In this document: piece after piece, positions 20,026-29,469 of the stretch | Numbering within the stretch: the stretch's first letter is position 1 | Layout of the letters: each line of letters begins with the position of its first letter | Assembly: GCF_013346665.1 (NCBI RefSeq) | Contig: NZ_JABVBB010000034.1 | Span: 248,001-312,000 of the forward strand | Length of the DNA stretch: 64,000 nucleotides | Reading direction: 5' to 3' | Source of the DNA: Sulfitobacter maritimus | GTDB taxonomy: Bacteria > Pseudomonadota > Alphaproteobacteria > Rhodobacterales > Rhodobacteraceae | The notes under the pieces: model-generated | Told to the model about the DNA's origin: nothing | The model's database searches: none | The model's input: the letters and a program-made list of their open reading frames with translations, nothing else | Program-made: the position numbers and the translations under genes

Positions 20026-20041
20026 TTAAAAAACGCTTAAC
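20026..20041 (+). promoter_or_regulatory. CtrA-like box TTAA-N7-TTAAC upstream of pdeM
   Basis: TTAA at 20026-20029, seven bases (AAAACGC), then TTAAC at 20037-20041 matches the CtrA consensus exactly. The whole is an 8-bp palindrome ATGGTTAA / TTAACCAT (20022-20044), and TTAACCAT is the extended half-site known from Caulobacter. It lies about 210 bases upstream of pdeM, the next gene reading away from it. Confidence 0.6.
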
Positions 20042-20045
20042 CATC

Positions 20046-20070
20046 TTCATCCTTTTTCAAATACCGCTGC
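20046..20070 (-). repeat. Intergenic repeat copy 2 (inverted, near-identical)
   Basis: Read on the minus strand this 25-base stretch matches 19888-19912 with two mismatches (GCAGCGGTATTT, then GAAAAAGGATGAA). The two copies face each other across about 130 bases and could pair as a long stem. The shorter piece TTCATCCTTT also recurs at 19964-19973. Confidence 0.65.
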
Positions 20071-20101
20071 ACAACAGATCGACCCTCGTCCGGCCCGTGT
20101 T

Positions 20102-22564
20102 TTAGGAAACGTCCCGCCGGCGGGGGATATTCGAGGGCGGCGGGGTCAGTTGCGCGAGGCCGGATGCTTCCATTAGCCGCGCAGCCTCTTCAGCGAGCAT
20201 CCGCTCTTGGGCTGCGCCTTCAACCGGTACTCTGCCCATTTCCAGCAACAACGGCGCGGCAAGGGGGCTGACGCGGGGCAGGCGGCGGTGTTCGATGCGT
20301 CCGGCGATGCGGGACAGCATTTCTTCGATCCGGCCAAAGTCGACCAGCCCGCGGAGCGCCTCTTCGCGGGTGATCTCGAGCATGAGGTGGTCTGGCTCGT
20401 AGCGCAGTAACGTATCGTAAAGAATATCGCTTGAGAAAGTCGTCTGCCGGCCGGATTTGCGCGCTTGTGGGGTGTTGCGTTCGATAAGGCCTGCGATTGT
20501 CGCGGCGGCGCGAAAGGTGCGTTTCATCACGGCGTTGCCCGCCAGCCAACTGTCGAGACCTTCGTGCAGGGCAGCGGAGTCGAGCAAAGGCGCCGGGTCG
20601 TCCACGGGGTCCAGCCCCCAGATCAGTGTCGCGTAGTCTGTCGCCACAAACCCCAGCGGGCGCAGGCCGAGGTCTTCCATGCGTTTGGTCAGCAGGAGCC
20701 CAAGCGTTTGTTGTCCGTTGCGTCCGGCAAAGCCGTAGAAGACAGTTTGTTCGGCCCCGTCGTGGGGGAAGCTTTCGACCAGCAACTCACCCGGTTGCGG
20801 CAGCTGGCTGACCTCGCGTTGCAAGGCCAGCCATTCGGCTGTGTGAGGGGGCAGTTCGGGCCACTGCTCTTGGGTGAACATCTGCTGTACGCGGGCCGAC
20901 AATTGCGTTGAGGTGGCAAATTTGGTGCCGCCGAAGGTCGCCACTTTGGGCTTCTTCGCGGCGTTGCGACTGACTTCGACCACCGTTTCGCGCAGGCCCT
21001 CGTAGCGCACGATTTGGCCCCCGATGAGGAAGGTGTCACCTTTGGTCAAGGTCGCGGCGAAGCCTTCTTCGATTTCGCCCAAAGGTTTACCGCCCCGTTT
21101 GCGTTGCATCCGGACTTTGAGTTTATCGGTGTCTTGGATCGTGCCGATGTTCATACGAATGCGCTGTGCGCTGCGCGGGTCGCGCAGTTGCCACAGCCCA
21201 TCAGGGCGTTGCAGCAGCCGTTGCCAGCGATCATAGGCGCGCAGCGCATAGCCGCCGGTGGCGCAGAAGTCGAGGCAGGCATCGAAGGCCGCGCGTGACA
21301 GGGTGGCATAGGCGCCTGCGGAGCGGATCTGTGCGAAGAGTGCGTCGGCGTCGAAGGGGCCAGCGCAGGCGGTGATCAGGATGTGTTGGCACAGCACATC
21401 GCGAGGCCCGGGGCCCGGCGCGTCACCGTCTAATGCGCCTTCGAGCACGGCTTCTAGCGCCGCAACGCATTCAACCACTTCAAAACGGTTGGCGGGCACC
21501 AAGAGCGCTTTGGAAGGCGCGTTGTAGCGGTGGTTGGCGCGACCAATACGTTGCACGAGGCGTTTGACGTTCTTCGGCGCGCCGATTTGGATGATGAGGT
21601 CCACATCGCCCCAGTCGATGCCGAGGTCCAGCGTGCCGGTGCAGACGATGGCGCGCAGATCGCCGCGCACCATGGCTGCTTCGACCTTTGCGCGCTGTGC
21701 GCGGTCAAGGCTGCCGTGGTGGATCGCGATGGGCAGGGCGTCTTCGTTGGCGAGCCAGAGGTTGTGAAAGAAGATCTCGGCCTGCGCGCGCGTGTTGTGA
21801 AAGATCAGCGTGGTTTTGTGTTGGCGAACTTGGTCGAGCACCGCCGGGATGGAATAGGCCGCGCCGCCACCAGCCCAGGGCGGGGCTTCTTCGGTGCGCA
21901 GCATTTGAATGTCCGGCGCGGGGCCGGGGTCGGCCAGCAGCACTTCGCAGGGGTCGGGGTGGCGGGCCATGAGATGCGCGATGGCGGCGGGGTCCTCGAC
22001 AGTGGCCGAGAGGCCGACGCGTTTGAGATCGGGGCAGAGCGCTTGCAACCGGGTCAGCGCCAGCATGAGTTGATCGCCGCGCTTGCTTTCTGCGAGGGCG
22101 TGGATTTCGTCGATCACCACACGTTTCAGCCCGCGAAAGGTGCGGGCGGCGTCGTCGTAAGAGGTCAGCAGCGCAAGGCTTTCGGGCGTGGTCAACAGGA
22201 TGTGCGGCGGATCGGCGCGTTGGCGGCGGCGGCGCGATTGCGACGTGTCGCCGGTACGGTCTTCGATCCGGATCGGCAGGCCCATTTGCTCCACCGGACG
22301 GGTGAGGTTGCGTTTGATGTCAGCGGCGAGCGCTTTCAGCGGCGAGATGTAGAGCGTGTGCATCCCCTCATGCGGCTCTTCCGCCAAATCGACGAGCGTG
22401 GGCAAGAACCCCGCCAGCGTTTTGCCGCCGCCGGTGGGGGCGATGAGCAGCAGGGCGGGGGCCTCGGCCCGGTCGAGCATCTCTTGCTGGTGCGGGTGCA
22501 GGGACCAGCCGTTCTGGCCAAACCAATCAGCGAATTTTGGGGGGAGGGCGCGCATGTTTGTCAT
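20102..22564 (-). CDS. Ligase-associated DNA damage response DEXH-box helicase (Lhr-like)
   Basis: The 820-residue product is a superfamily-2 helicase of the Lhr class. It has Walker A APTGGGKT at 42-49, the Walker B/DEIH box VVIDEIHALAESKRG, motif Ia-type SPLKALAADIKRNL, motif III LSATVEDP, and motif VI VQRIGRANHRYN, then the Lhr winged-helix and C-terminal core. Length fits the ligase-associated subgroup rather than the 1500-residue Lhr. It probably unwinds damaged or recombining DNA with PdeM. The upstream AAA ATPase gene is 43 bases away across a hairpin. Confidence 0.9.
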   Translation of the reverse strand: MTNMRALPPKFADWFGQNGWSLHPHQQEMLDRAEAPALLLIAPTGGGKTLAGFLPTLVDLAEEPHEGMHTLYISPLKALAADIKRNLTRPVEQMGLPIRIEDRTGDTSQSRRRRQRADPPHILLTTPESLALLTSYDDAARTFRGLKRVVIDEIHALAESKRGDQLMLALTRLQALCPDLKRVGLSATVEDPAAIAHLMARHPDPCEVLLADPGPAPDIQMLRTEEAPPWAGGGAAYSIPAVLDQVRQHKTTLIFHNTRAQAEIFFHNLWLANEDALPIAIHHGSLDRAQRAKVEAAMVRGDLRAIVCTGTLDLGIDWGDVDLIIQIGAPKNVKRLVQRIGRANHRYNAPSKALLVPANRFEVVECVAALEAVLEGALDGDAPGPGPRDVLCQHILITACAGPFDADALFAQIRSAGAYATLSRAAFDACLDFCATGGYALRAYDRWQRLLQRPDGLWQLRDPRSAQRIRMNIGTIQDTDKLKVRMQRKRGGKPLGEIEEGFAATLTKGDTFLIGGQIVRYEGLRETVVEVSRNAAKKPKVATFGGTKFATSTQLSARVQQMFTQEQWPELPPHTAEWLALQREVSQLPQPGELLVESFPHDGAEQTVFYGFAGRNGQQTLGLLLTKRMEDLGLRPLGFVATDYATLIWGLDPVDDPAPLLDSAALHEGLDSWLAGNAVMKRTFRAAATIAGLIERNTPQARKSGRQTTFSSDILYDTLLRYEPDHLMLEITREEALRGLVDFGRIEEMLSRIAGRIEHRRLPRVSPLAAPLLLEMGRVPVEGAAQERMLAEEAARLMEASGLAQLTPPPSNIPRRRDVS

Positions 22565-22570
22565 GTAGTC

Positions 22571-22597
22571 TTTGGGGCCTGCGCTGCCAGCCCCAAA
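22571..22597 (-). terminator. Weak hairpin between the AAA ATPase and helicase genes
   Basis: TTTGGGGC (22571-22578) and GCCCCAAA (22590-22597) form an eight-base stem 11 bases after the AAA ATPase stop on the minus strand. No good T-run follows, so it may be a weak or Rho-assisted terminator. Confidence 0.4.
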
Positions 22598-22607
22598 AAC
22601 GCAGGTA

Positions 22608-23915
22608 TTACTTTACGATAACTTCGTCTTTGACGAACATATTGTCCCAAGCGCGGTCCACAAGATCCGGGCTCATTTGATAGGGAAGCCCCTCGAACTC
22701 GCAGATGGCGATCATCTGGTCGATCAGAAAGACCGGTTGGTAGTTCGCATAGACATTGTCGATGGTGGGGTATTTCACCTTGAGCAGATGCACCAGCGTG
22801 GCTTCGTCCAGCGCCATGCCGCGCTTCTTGGCGACCATGGCGAAGATCTTGAGGAAGTTCTGCTGGTCCGGCCCGTCAATTTTGATCTTGAAGAAGATAC
22901 GCCGCAGGGCGGCTTGGTCGAAAATCTCATTCGGGTGGTAGTTCGTTGAGAAGATCACCAGCGTGTCAAACGGCACCTCGAATTTCTCACCCGATTGCAG
23001 GGCGAGGATGTCTTTGTTTTCCTCAAGCGGGACGATCCAGCGGTTGATGATGCTCTGAGGCGGCTCTTGCTGGCGGCCAAGGTCGTCGACGATGAAGATA
23101 CCGCCGGTGGCCTTGAGTTGCAGCGGGGCCTGATAGGTGCGCGCGGTGGGATTATAGACGAGATCGAGCATGTTAAGCGTCAACTCACCCCCGGTGATCA
23201 CCGTTGGGCGTTCACAACAAACATAGCGGCTGTCGAACCGCGTCACACGGCGCAGGGAGGTGGGGTCTTGGACCTCGGCCTCGGCGGCGGAATGGACGAT
23301 GGGGTCGTAGACCGTGATAACTTGACCTGCGTATTCGATGGCGCGGGGGACATAGACCTTGTCGCCGAGCGCATCGCGGATGCCGTTGGAGATGCTGGAT
23401 TTCCCGTTGCCCGGTGGGCCGTACATCAGGATTGATCTCCCGGCAGAAACCGCCGGCCCAAGGTGGTCAAGCAGGCTATCCGGCAGGACCAGATGACCCA
23501 TCGCCCCGGTCAGTTGGGCACGGGTAATTTGCAGGTTGCGCACCGATTGACGCTTGACCTGTTCGCGGTAAACCTCAAGCGGCACCGGCATGGCGCCGAA
23601 ATATTCCGACTGTGCCAGCGCGTCTAAAGCCCGCGCTTTGCCCCCGTCGGTAAGTTGATAGCCCAGCTCGTTGCCGTTATGCGCGTTCAGCGTGCCGGTG
23701 GCCTCAATCAGACGTTGGCTGCGGGCGTGATCGATCATCTCTTGCGTCACTTGCACCGGCAGGCAAAGCGCTTTTGCAAGGTCGCTGACCATCTCGATAT
23801 TCTTGCGGAAAATCGTTTTCAACAGAATGTCGCGCATCATCACGACAGGCAGCTTCATGTCTTCCAGGCGCTTGGGCGGCGGCGGCGCAAGGACGGTGGT
23901 GGTTGAGACATTCAT
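22608..23915 (-). CDS. AAA-family ATPase linked to the Tad pilus locus
   Basis: The 435-residue product has a ~120-residue N-terminal region (MNVSTTTVLAPPPPKRLEDM, then a helical winged-helix-like segment with SDLAKALCLPVQVTQEMIDH). A single AAA domain follows with Walker A GPPGNGKSS near 164-172, Walker B GGIFIVDDLGRQ, and sensor FSTNYHPNEIFDQAALRRIFFKI. The ATG at 23915 is just after a purine-rich GGAACC; the longer open frame upstream is poor. It lies downstream of the prepilin peptidase gene on the same strand. Position suggests a role in pilus regulation or biogenesis, but that is inference. A CtrA-like box lies upstream. Confidence 0.82.
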   Translation of the reverse strand: MNVSTTTVLAPPPPKRLEDMKLPVVMMRDILLKTIFRKNIEMVSDLAKALCLPVQVTQEMIDHARSQRLIEATGTLNAHNGNELGYQLTDGGKARALDALAQSEYFGAMPVPLEVYREQVKRQSVRNLQITRAQLTGAMGHLVLPDSLLDHLGPAVSAGRSILMYGPPGNGKSSISNGIRDALGDKVYVPRAIEYAGQVITVYDPIVHSAAEAEVQDPTSLRRVTRFDSRYVCCERPTVITGGELTLNMLDLVYNPTARTYQAPLQLKATGGIFIVDDLGRQQEPPQSIINRWIVPLEENKDILALQSGEKFEVPFDTLVIFSTNYHPNEIFDQAALRRIFFKIKIDGPDQQNFLKIFAMVAKKRGMALDEATLVHLLKVKYPTIDNVYANYQPVFLIDQMIAICEFEGLPYQMSPDLVDRAWDNMFVKDEVIVK

Positions 23916-24022
23916 GAGCGGGTTCCTTGCAAAACAGACAGGGGCTGCGGCGCGATGAGCCCTAGATATAGAGGCTGAATATGGCGTGAATGTGGAAACA
24001 ACGGGGGCGCGAGAGGACGGGG

Positions 24023-24038
24023 TTAATTTTGTCTTAAC
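24023..24038 (-). promoter_or_regulatory. CtrA-like box TTAA-N7-TTAAC upstream of the AAA ATPase
   Basis: TTAA (24023-24026), seven bases (TTTTGTC), then TTAAC (24034-24038) matches the CtrA binding consensus exactly, and a G-G before the first TTAA makes it match in both orientations. It straddles the prepilin-peptidase stop codon and ends 108 bases upstream of the ATPase start. Confidence 0.55.
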
Positions 24039-24528
24039 GACCGTAGAGCGCCCCAAGGATCAGATAGAGCGCCAGCGTGGTGCCGAGCGCGAGACCCATG
24101 GGAAATTTTTTGGTTTCCTGCCAGCTTTGCCATTCCGGGGCGAGGCGGCGCAGGGGGGAATATTTCGCGGCGCGGTGTGTGGCGGCAGCGGCCAGAAGGG
24201 TTGCCATAAACAGTGCCATCAGCAGCCGGAGATCGCCAAGCGCGATGAAGGGCGCAGCGGCGGCGGCGAATTTCGCATCCCCAGCCCCCATAACCCCTGC
24301 GGCATTCAGCAGGATGCCCACGGCCAACACGATAATCAGGCTCATCAAACGCCAAAGGTAGACGTCAAAGGGCAGGACAATGAGGCCGATCACCACAAAA
24401 ATAACGCCCAAGAGGACCACCGCCTGATTGGTGATGCGCATCTGTTTCATGTCGGTAAACGCGACGTAAAAACACAAAGGCAGCACAAACGGCAGGAACC
24501 ACAGGGCCACCGTGGCCGAGATCGCCAT
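24034..24528 (-). CDS. cpaA: Prepilin peptidase CpaA/TadV (A24 aspartic protease)
   Basis: The enzyme cleaves Flp prepilin leader peptides at the cytoplasmic face of the inner membrane. The 164-residue product is highly hydrophobic with about five membrane segments and both catalytic aspartates: Asp26 in FTDMKQMRI and Asp84 in the GxGD motif MGAGDAKF. It is the short, methyltransferase-free form typical of Tad loci. Three bases separate it from the upstream TPR lipoprotein gene. Confidence 0.93.
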   Translation of the reverse strand: MAISATVALWFLPFVLPLCFYVAFTDMKQMRITNQAVVLLGVIFVVIGLIVLPFDVYLWRLMSLIIVLAVGILLNAAGVMGAGDAKFAAAAAPFIALGDLRLLMALFMATLLAAAATHRAAKYSPLRRLAPEWQSWQETKKFPMGLALGTTLALYLILGALYGR

Positions 24529-24531
24529 GGG

Positions 24532-25383
24532 TCAGCCCGCTTCCAACGCACGCAACGAGCGCACGGCGGCTTCAAAATGCTGCGGATGTGTGTCGATCGC
24601 CTCTTGCAGCAGCCCTTTGCCTGTCGCCACGTCGCCGCGTTTGATGGCCGACAACGCCATCGTGTGCAGCAGTTGCGCCCGCTCCGATTGCTCCATCGGC
24701 ATCACGGGCAGCGTATAATCACGCTGTGCGGCACGGGCCATGACGAGGTTATTTTTTGCGGTGAAAAGCGTGTTGTCCTGCCGGATCGCTTCGGCAAAGA
24801 GCCGCTCCGCTTCCGGGTAATCGCCGCGCGTAAGCTTGGAGTAGCCCCAGTTGTTCATCACGGCGGCGGGTGTGGTGGTCAGGCCCACGGCGATTTCATA
24901 AAAGCTGTCGGCGCGTTTCCACTGTTCTTTGCTGTCGGCAACCATCGCCTCCAACCGGTAGCGGGCAAAGGTTTCGTGCGTGGGGGGGATGCTGTTGAGC
25001 ACCGTTTCAGCCCGTGCCCAATCGCCGGACCGGATCAGCGCATCGGCCAGCTCGACACTGTCGTCGGGCGTGGCCTCTTTCATCTTGGTCACTTTTTCCC
25101 AAGCGCTTACTGCCTCAGTCCGGCGCTTGGCCCGCGCGAGGGAGGATGCCAGCCCGCGCTGATGGTCGATGCGATCGGGGTCTTCTTTGGCCGAACGGGC
25201 GAAGTAGCTCACCGCTTCATTCGGGTCGGCCACGGTCAGCATGACATCGGAAAGGTTGGTCTCATCCACCACATTGACGTCCTTAAAGGCGCGCTCAACG
25301 GTGGCGTTCGCATCTTTTTCACCGCAGCCTGCCACAGCGGTGACGCCTGCCATGCAGACGGCCAGAAGAATGGGATGGCGCAT
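24532..25383 (-). CDS. TPR lipoprotein of the Tad locus (TadD-like)
   Basis: The 283-residue product has a lipoprotein signal peptide (RHPILLAVCMAGVTAVAGC, lipobox AVAGC with Cys20) followed by tetratricopeptide-type helical repeats across the rest (e.g. AVSYFARSAKEDPDRIDHQRG and YSKLTRGDYPEAERLFAEAI). TadD-type TPR lipoproteins assist secretin assembly in Tad systems. This is the second TPR lipoprotein in the locus. It lies 29 bases after the first and three bases before cpaA. Confidence 0.82.
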   Translation of the reverse strand: MRHPILLAVCMAGVTAVAGCGEKDANATVERAFKDVNVVDETNLSDVMLTVADPNEAVSYFARSAKEDPDRIDHQRGLASSLARAKRRTEAVSAWEKVTKMKEATPDDSVELADALIRSGDWARAETVLNSIPPTHETFARYRLEAMVADSKEQWKRADSFYEIAVGLTTTPAAVMNNWGYSKLTRGDYPEAERLFAEAIRQDNTLFTAKNNLVMARAAQRDYTLPVMPMEQSERAQLLHTMALSAIKRGDVATGKGLLQEAIDTHPQHFEAAVRSLRALEAG

Positions 25384-25412
25384 TTTGCGTCCTTTTTACT
25401 GCTCTGCCTTGG

Positions 25413-26012
25413 TCATGGTGTCAGACGGATCAGGTAGTCCCCGCTGCCGCGCCGCACCAATTTGTAATTATCTTCATTGACTTCTGTCATAACAGAATTT
25501 TCAGTTTTTGCGAGTGCCAAGCGCAGATTGTCCCGGATTGCGTCACTTTCGCCATTATCGAGCGCATAGGCTTTGCGAAAAATCTGCTCGGCTTCTGCCG
25601 TCTCGCCGCGCTCCATCAGCACCACGCCGAGGTTGTTCCAGACCTCTGGCTCCTCGGCATCTTCTTTCACGGCGCGACGCAGCAGCATTTCCGCCTGACC
25701 CAATCGGCCAAGCCCCAGATTGGCGCTGCCGAGGGCCGAGAGGATCTCTCCATTCAGCCCATGTTCCAAAGCGGCGCGGTTAAAGGACTTGATCGCCAGT
25801 TCATACTGTCCCGCTGCGATCAGCCTATGACCCACCTCGATCCCATCGACCGCCTCTGCCTTTTGATCGACGCCGGGGGCATAGACCCCCTTTGACGTAT
25901 CGTCACCGCCGAACGCGGAAAAGCCGCCCGGAGAACAGGCGGCCAATGTGAGGGCAGAGAAAGCCCCAAGGAGAGCGGCGCGACTGTTGCCGCGCCGATA
26001 TGAGCGTTTCAT
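25413..26012 (-). CDS. tadD: TPR lipoprotein TadD-like
   Basis: The 199-residue product has a basic N-terminus, a lipoprotein signal (LLGAFSALTLAAC, lipobox TLAAC), then TPR repeats (HRLIAAGQYELAIKSFNRAALEHGLNGEILSALGSANLGLGRLGQAEMLLRRAV and WNNLGVVLMERGETAEAEQIFRKAYALD). Its start overlaps the tadC stop (TAATG), so translation is coupled. In Tad systems TadD is an outer-membrane-associated TPR lipoprotein needed for secretin function. Which of the two adjacent TPR lipoproteins is the true TadD cannot be settled by eye; position directly after tadC favours this one. Confidence 0.82.
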   Translation of the reverse strand: MKRSYRRGNSRAALLGAFSALTLAACSPGGFSAFGGDDTSKGVYAPGVDQKAEAVDGIEVGHRLIAAGQYELAIKSFNRAALEHGLNGEILSALGSANLGLGRLGQAEMLLRRAVKEDAEEPEVWNNLGVVLMERGETAEAEQIFRKAYALDNGESDAIRDNLRLALAKTENSVMTEVNEDNYKLVRRGSGDYLIRLTP

Positions 26013-26989
26013 TAGTTTCCCATTTTGCCCAGTTCCGTAATGCCATGCACCGAAGGGCCGACCAGAATGATCAGGAGCGGCGGCACGGTCAGGCCCATAG
26101 TGGCAAGGGTCATCTTGGTTGGCAACTTGTTTGCCGCTTCTTCGGCCCGCATCACCCGTTTGTCCCGCATCTCTGACGCATAGACCCGCAGCGCGTCAGC
26201 AATAGATGTGCCGAAAGCGGCGGATTGGATCAGCACGGTCACAAAGGAGGACACATCCTGCACGCCGCAGCGTTCGGCCATGTCGTTCAGCACGGAAATT
26301 TTGTCCTTACCGGCTTTCATTTCATAGGCGACAATCTCGAATTCCTCACTCAAAGCGCGGTAGGAGGCGCGGAGTTCCTTGGCCACGCGGACAATACATT
26401 GATCCAGCGACTGGCCAGCCTCAACGCAGACCAACATCATGTCGAGCGCATCGGGAAAGCCTTGGGTGATTTCCTCTTTGCGGGCGTCGACGCGGCGGCG
26501 CACCCAGTATTTCGGCAGGTAGTAGCCAATCGCGCCGGGGCCGATGGTGTAGATCATCGTTTTCTGCGTCGTCATGCCTGCGCTGCCGCCGAGGAGGTTC
26601 ATATAAACCATGCCGCCGATCAGCCCGAGCATACCAAGAGCAAACTGGGCGAAGTAGTAGAGACGCACCGCATCGCGGGACTGATAGCCTGCTTGCCGCA
26701 GCATCAATTGTTTCGCGCTCAGCTCGGCGCCGTCCTCAGGCTCAAGAAACTTCGCGAATTTCTGCAGTTGGGCGTTCTGATCCGATTGCCGCAACTGCTG
26801 GCGTGTCGCATCGCCAGTCGGGGCTGAAGCCGTTCGTTTCAGCTTGGCCAGAGGGTCTTCGGGCTGGCGCAGCATCATGGCGATGGTGAGCGCCACCAGC
26901 GTTAAACCCAGCACGCCGATGATGATGATAAGCCCCATCGGACCGAGGGTCTCGCTGATGCGGGCGTTGATCTGGTCGAGAAAATTCAT
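26012..26989 (-). CDS. tadC: Tad pilus inner-membrane platform protein TadC
   Basis: TadC is a GspF-type polytopic protein that forms the Tad assembly platform with TadB. The 325-residue product has an N-terminal membrane helix (LGPMGLIIIIGVLGLTLVALTIAMML), a second hydrophobic pair near 110-150, and the T2SSF domain (FPDALDMMLVCVEAGQSLDQCIVRVAKEL, FVTVLIQSAAFGTSIADALRVYASEMRDKR), ending in a C-terminal helix. It follows tadB after 10 bases and overlaps tadD. Confidence 0.93.
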   Translation of the reverse strand: MNFLDQINARISETLGPMGLIIIIGVLGLTLVALTIAMMLRQPEDPLAKLKRTASAPTGDATRQQLRQSDQNAQLQKFAKFLEPEDGAELSAKQLMLRQAGYQSRDAVRLYYFAQFALGMLGLIGGMVYMNLLGGSAGMTTQKTMIYTIGPGAIGYYLPKYWVRRRVDARKEEITQGFPDALDMMLVCVEAGQSLDQCIVRVAKELRASYRALSEEFEIVAYEMKAGKDKISVLNDMAERCGVQDVSSFVTVLIQSAAFGTSIADALRVYASEMRDKRVMRAEEAANKLPTKMTLATMGLTVPPLLIILVGPSVHGITELGKMGN

Positions 26990-26999
26990 GGTCGATCCC

Positions 27000-27962
27000 T
27001 CAGACTTTGATGTTGGTCAGAATGCGCATGACGAAAAGGTTCAGCGCCAGAAAAATGCCCACTGCGAAACAGGCGGGGATGAACAGCGCATGGTCGCGCA
27101 CTTCATCGTAGTAGTGCGGATCGGCCAGATTGATCACAACCAGCGCCACGAGAGGGAAGGCGGAGAGGAATTTACCTGACCATTTCGCCTCGGCGGTGAT
27201 CGCTTTGACCCGGCGGAACAGCCGGAAGCGGGCGCGGATGACCTTGGCCAGCCCGGCGAGGATCTCGGCGAGGTTACCACCAGACTGCTGCTGAATGGTC
27301 ACCGCCACCGCGAGAAAGCGCAGGTCTTGCATGTCGAGCCGTTCTGCCATGTCTTTCAGCGCTTCGCCGACGTCGCGGCCATAGGCGGACTCGTCCGCGA
27401 TCACGCCGAACTCTGACGCGAGCGGGTCTTGGATCTCTTTCGACACGATGGAAATTGCGCTTGAGAAAGGGTGCCCTACACGTAGGCTGCGCACCATAAG
27501 CTCCACCGCATCGGGCAGTTGTTCTTCGATCATCGCCATGCGCTTGCCCGCCTTATGGGAAACCCAAAAGAACACGGCGCCCACACCCATAAAGATCGCC
27601 AAAAGCAGGCGCACGGGGGCGCTGGTTTCTGTGCCGATGGTCAGCCCGAGAAAGGCCAACGCTGACAGACCGGCCATGATCAGCAACAGTTGTTTGGGCG
27701 TGAATGCAATCGCTGCCTTCTGCGCCTTATCCGACAACAGCGAATAAAGCGGGATCGACCGTGCCTTCATATGCTGCTGCATTTCTTTGCGCAGCTTATC
27801 CAGCACCTCTTCGCGCCGCGCGCCTTTTTCGAGCATCTCAAGCCGGCGGTTGACCCGACTGTTGAGGCTGATGGATTTGCCAAAAGCGACAAGGTACAGG
27901 CCTTCGACCAGCACCAGCACGCCGATAAAGATCAGACCGTAGATAATGGGTTCGGCACTCAT
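27000..27962 (-). CDS. tadB: Tad pilus inner-membrane platform protein TadB
   Basis: The 320-residue product begins with a membrane helix (IIYGLIFIGVLVLVEGLYLVAFG). It has an amphipathic cytoplasmic region, two central hydrophobic segments near 88-135 and a T2SSF domain (LPDAVELMVRSLRVGHPFSSAISIVSKEI, FLAVAVTIQQQSGGNLAEILAGLAKVIRARF), and ends in two C-terminal helices. TadB pairs with TadC under the TadA motor. It starts 11 bases after tadA within a compact run. Confidence 0.93.
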   Translation of the reverse strand: MSAEPIIYGLIFIGVLVLVEGLYLVAFGKSISLNSRVNRRLEMLEKGARREEVLDKLRKEMQQHMKARSIPLYSLLSDKAQKAAIAFTPKQLLLIMAGLSALAFLGLTIGTETSAPVRLLLAIFMGVGAVFFWVSHKAGKRMAMIEEQLPDAVELMVRSLRVGHPFSSAISIVSKEIQDPLASEFGVIADESAYGRDVGEALKDMAERLDMQDLRFLAVAVTIQQQSGGNLAEILAGLAKVIRARFRLFRRVKAITAEAKWSGKFLSAFPLVALVVINLADPHYYDEVRDHALFIPACFAVGIFLALNLFVMRILTNIKV

Positions 27963-27973
27963 GGGACTGTTCC

Positions 27974-29446
<1,473 letters not shown>

Positions 29447-29469
29447 CGTTACGTACTTTCGCTAGAGGC

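Noticed and set aside
21530..22621. Plus-strand frame opposite the Lhr-like helicase
   Set aside because: Shadow of a gene with clear helicase motifs.
23986..25437. 483-codon plus-strand frame across cpaA and the TPR gene
   Set aside because: It crosses two well-supported minus-strand genes and has a His/Arg/Gly-rich, domain-free translation.
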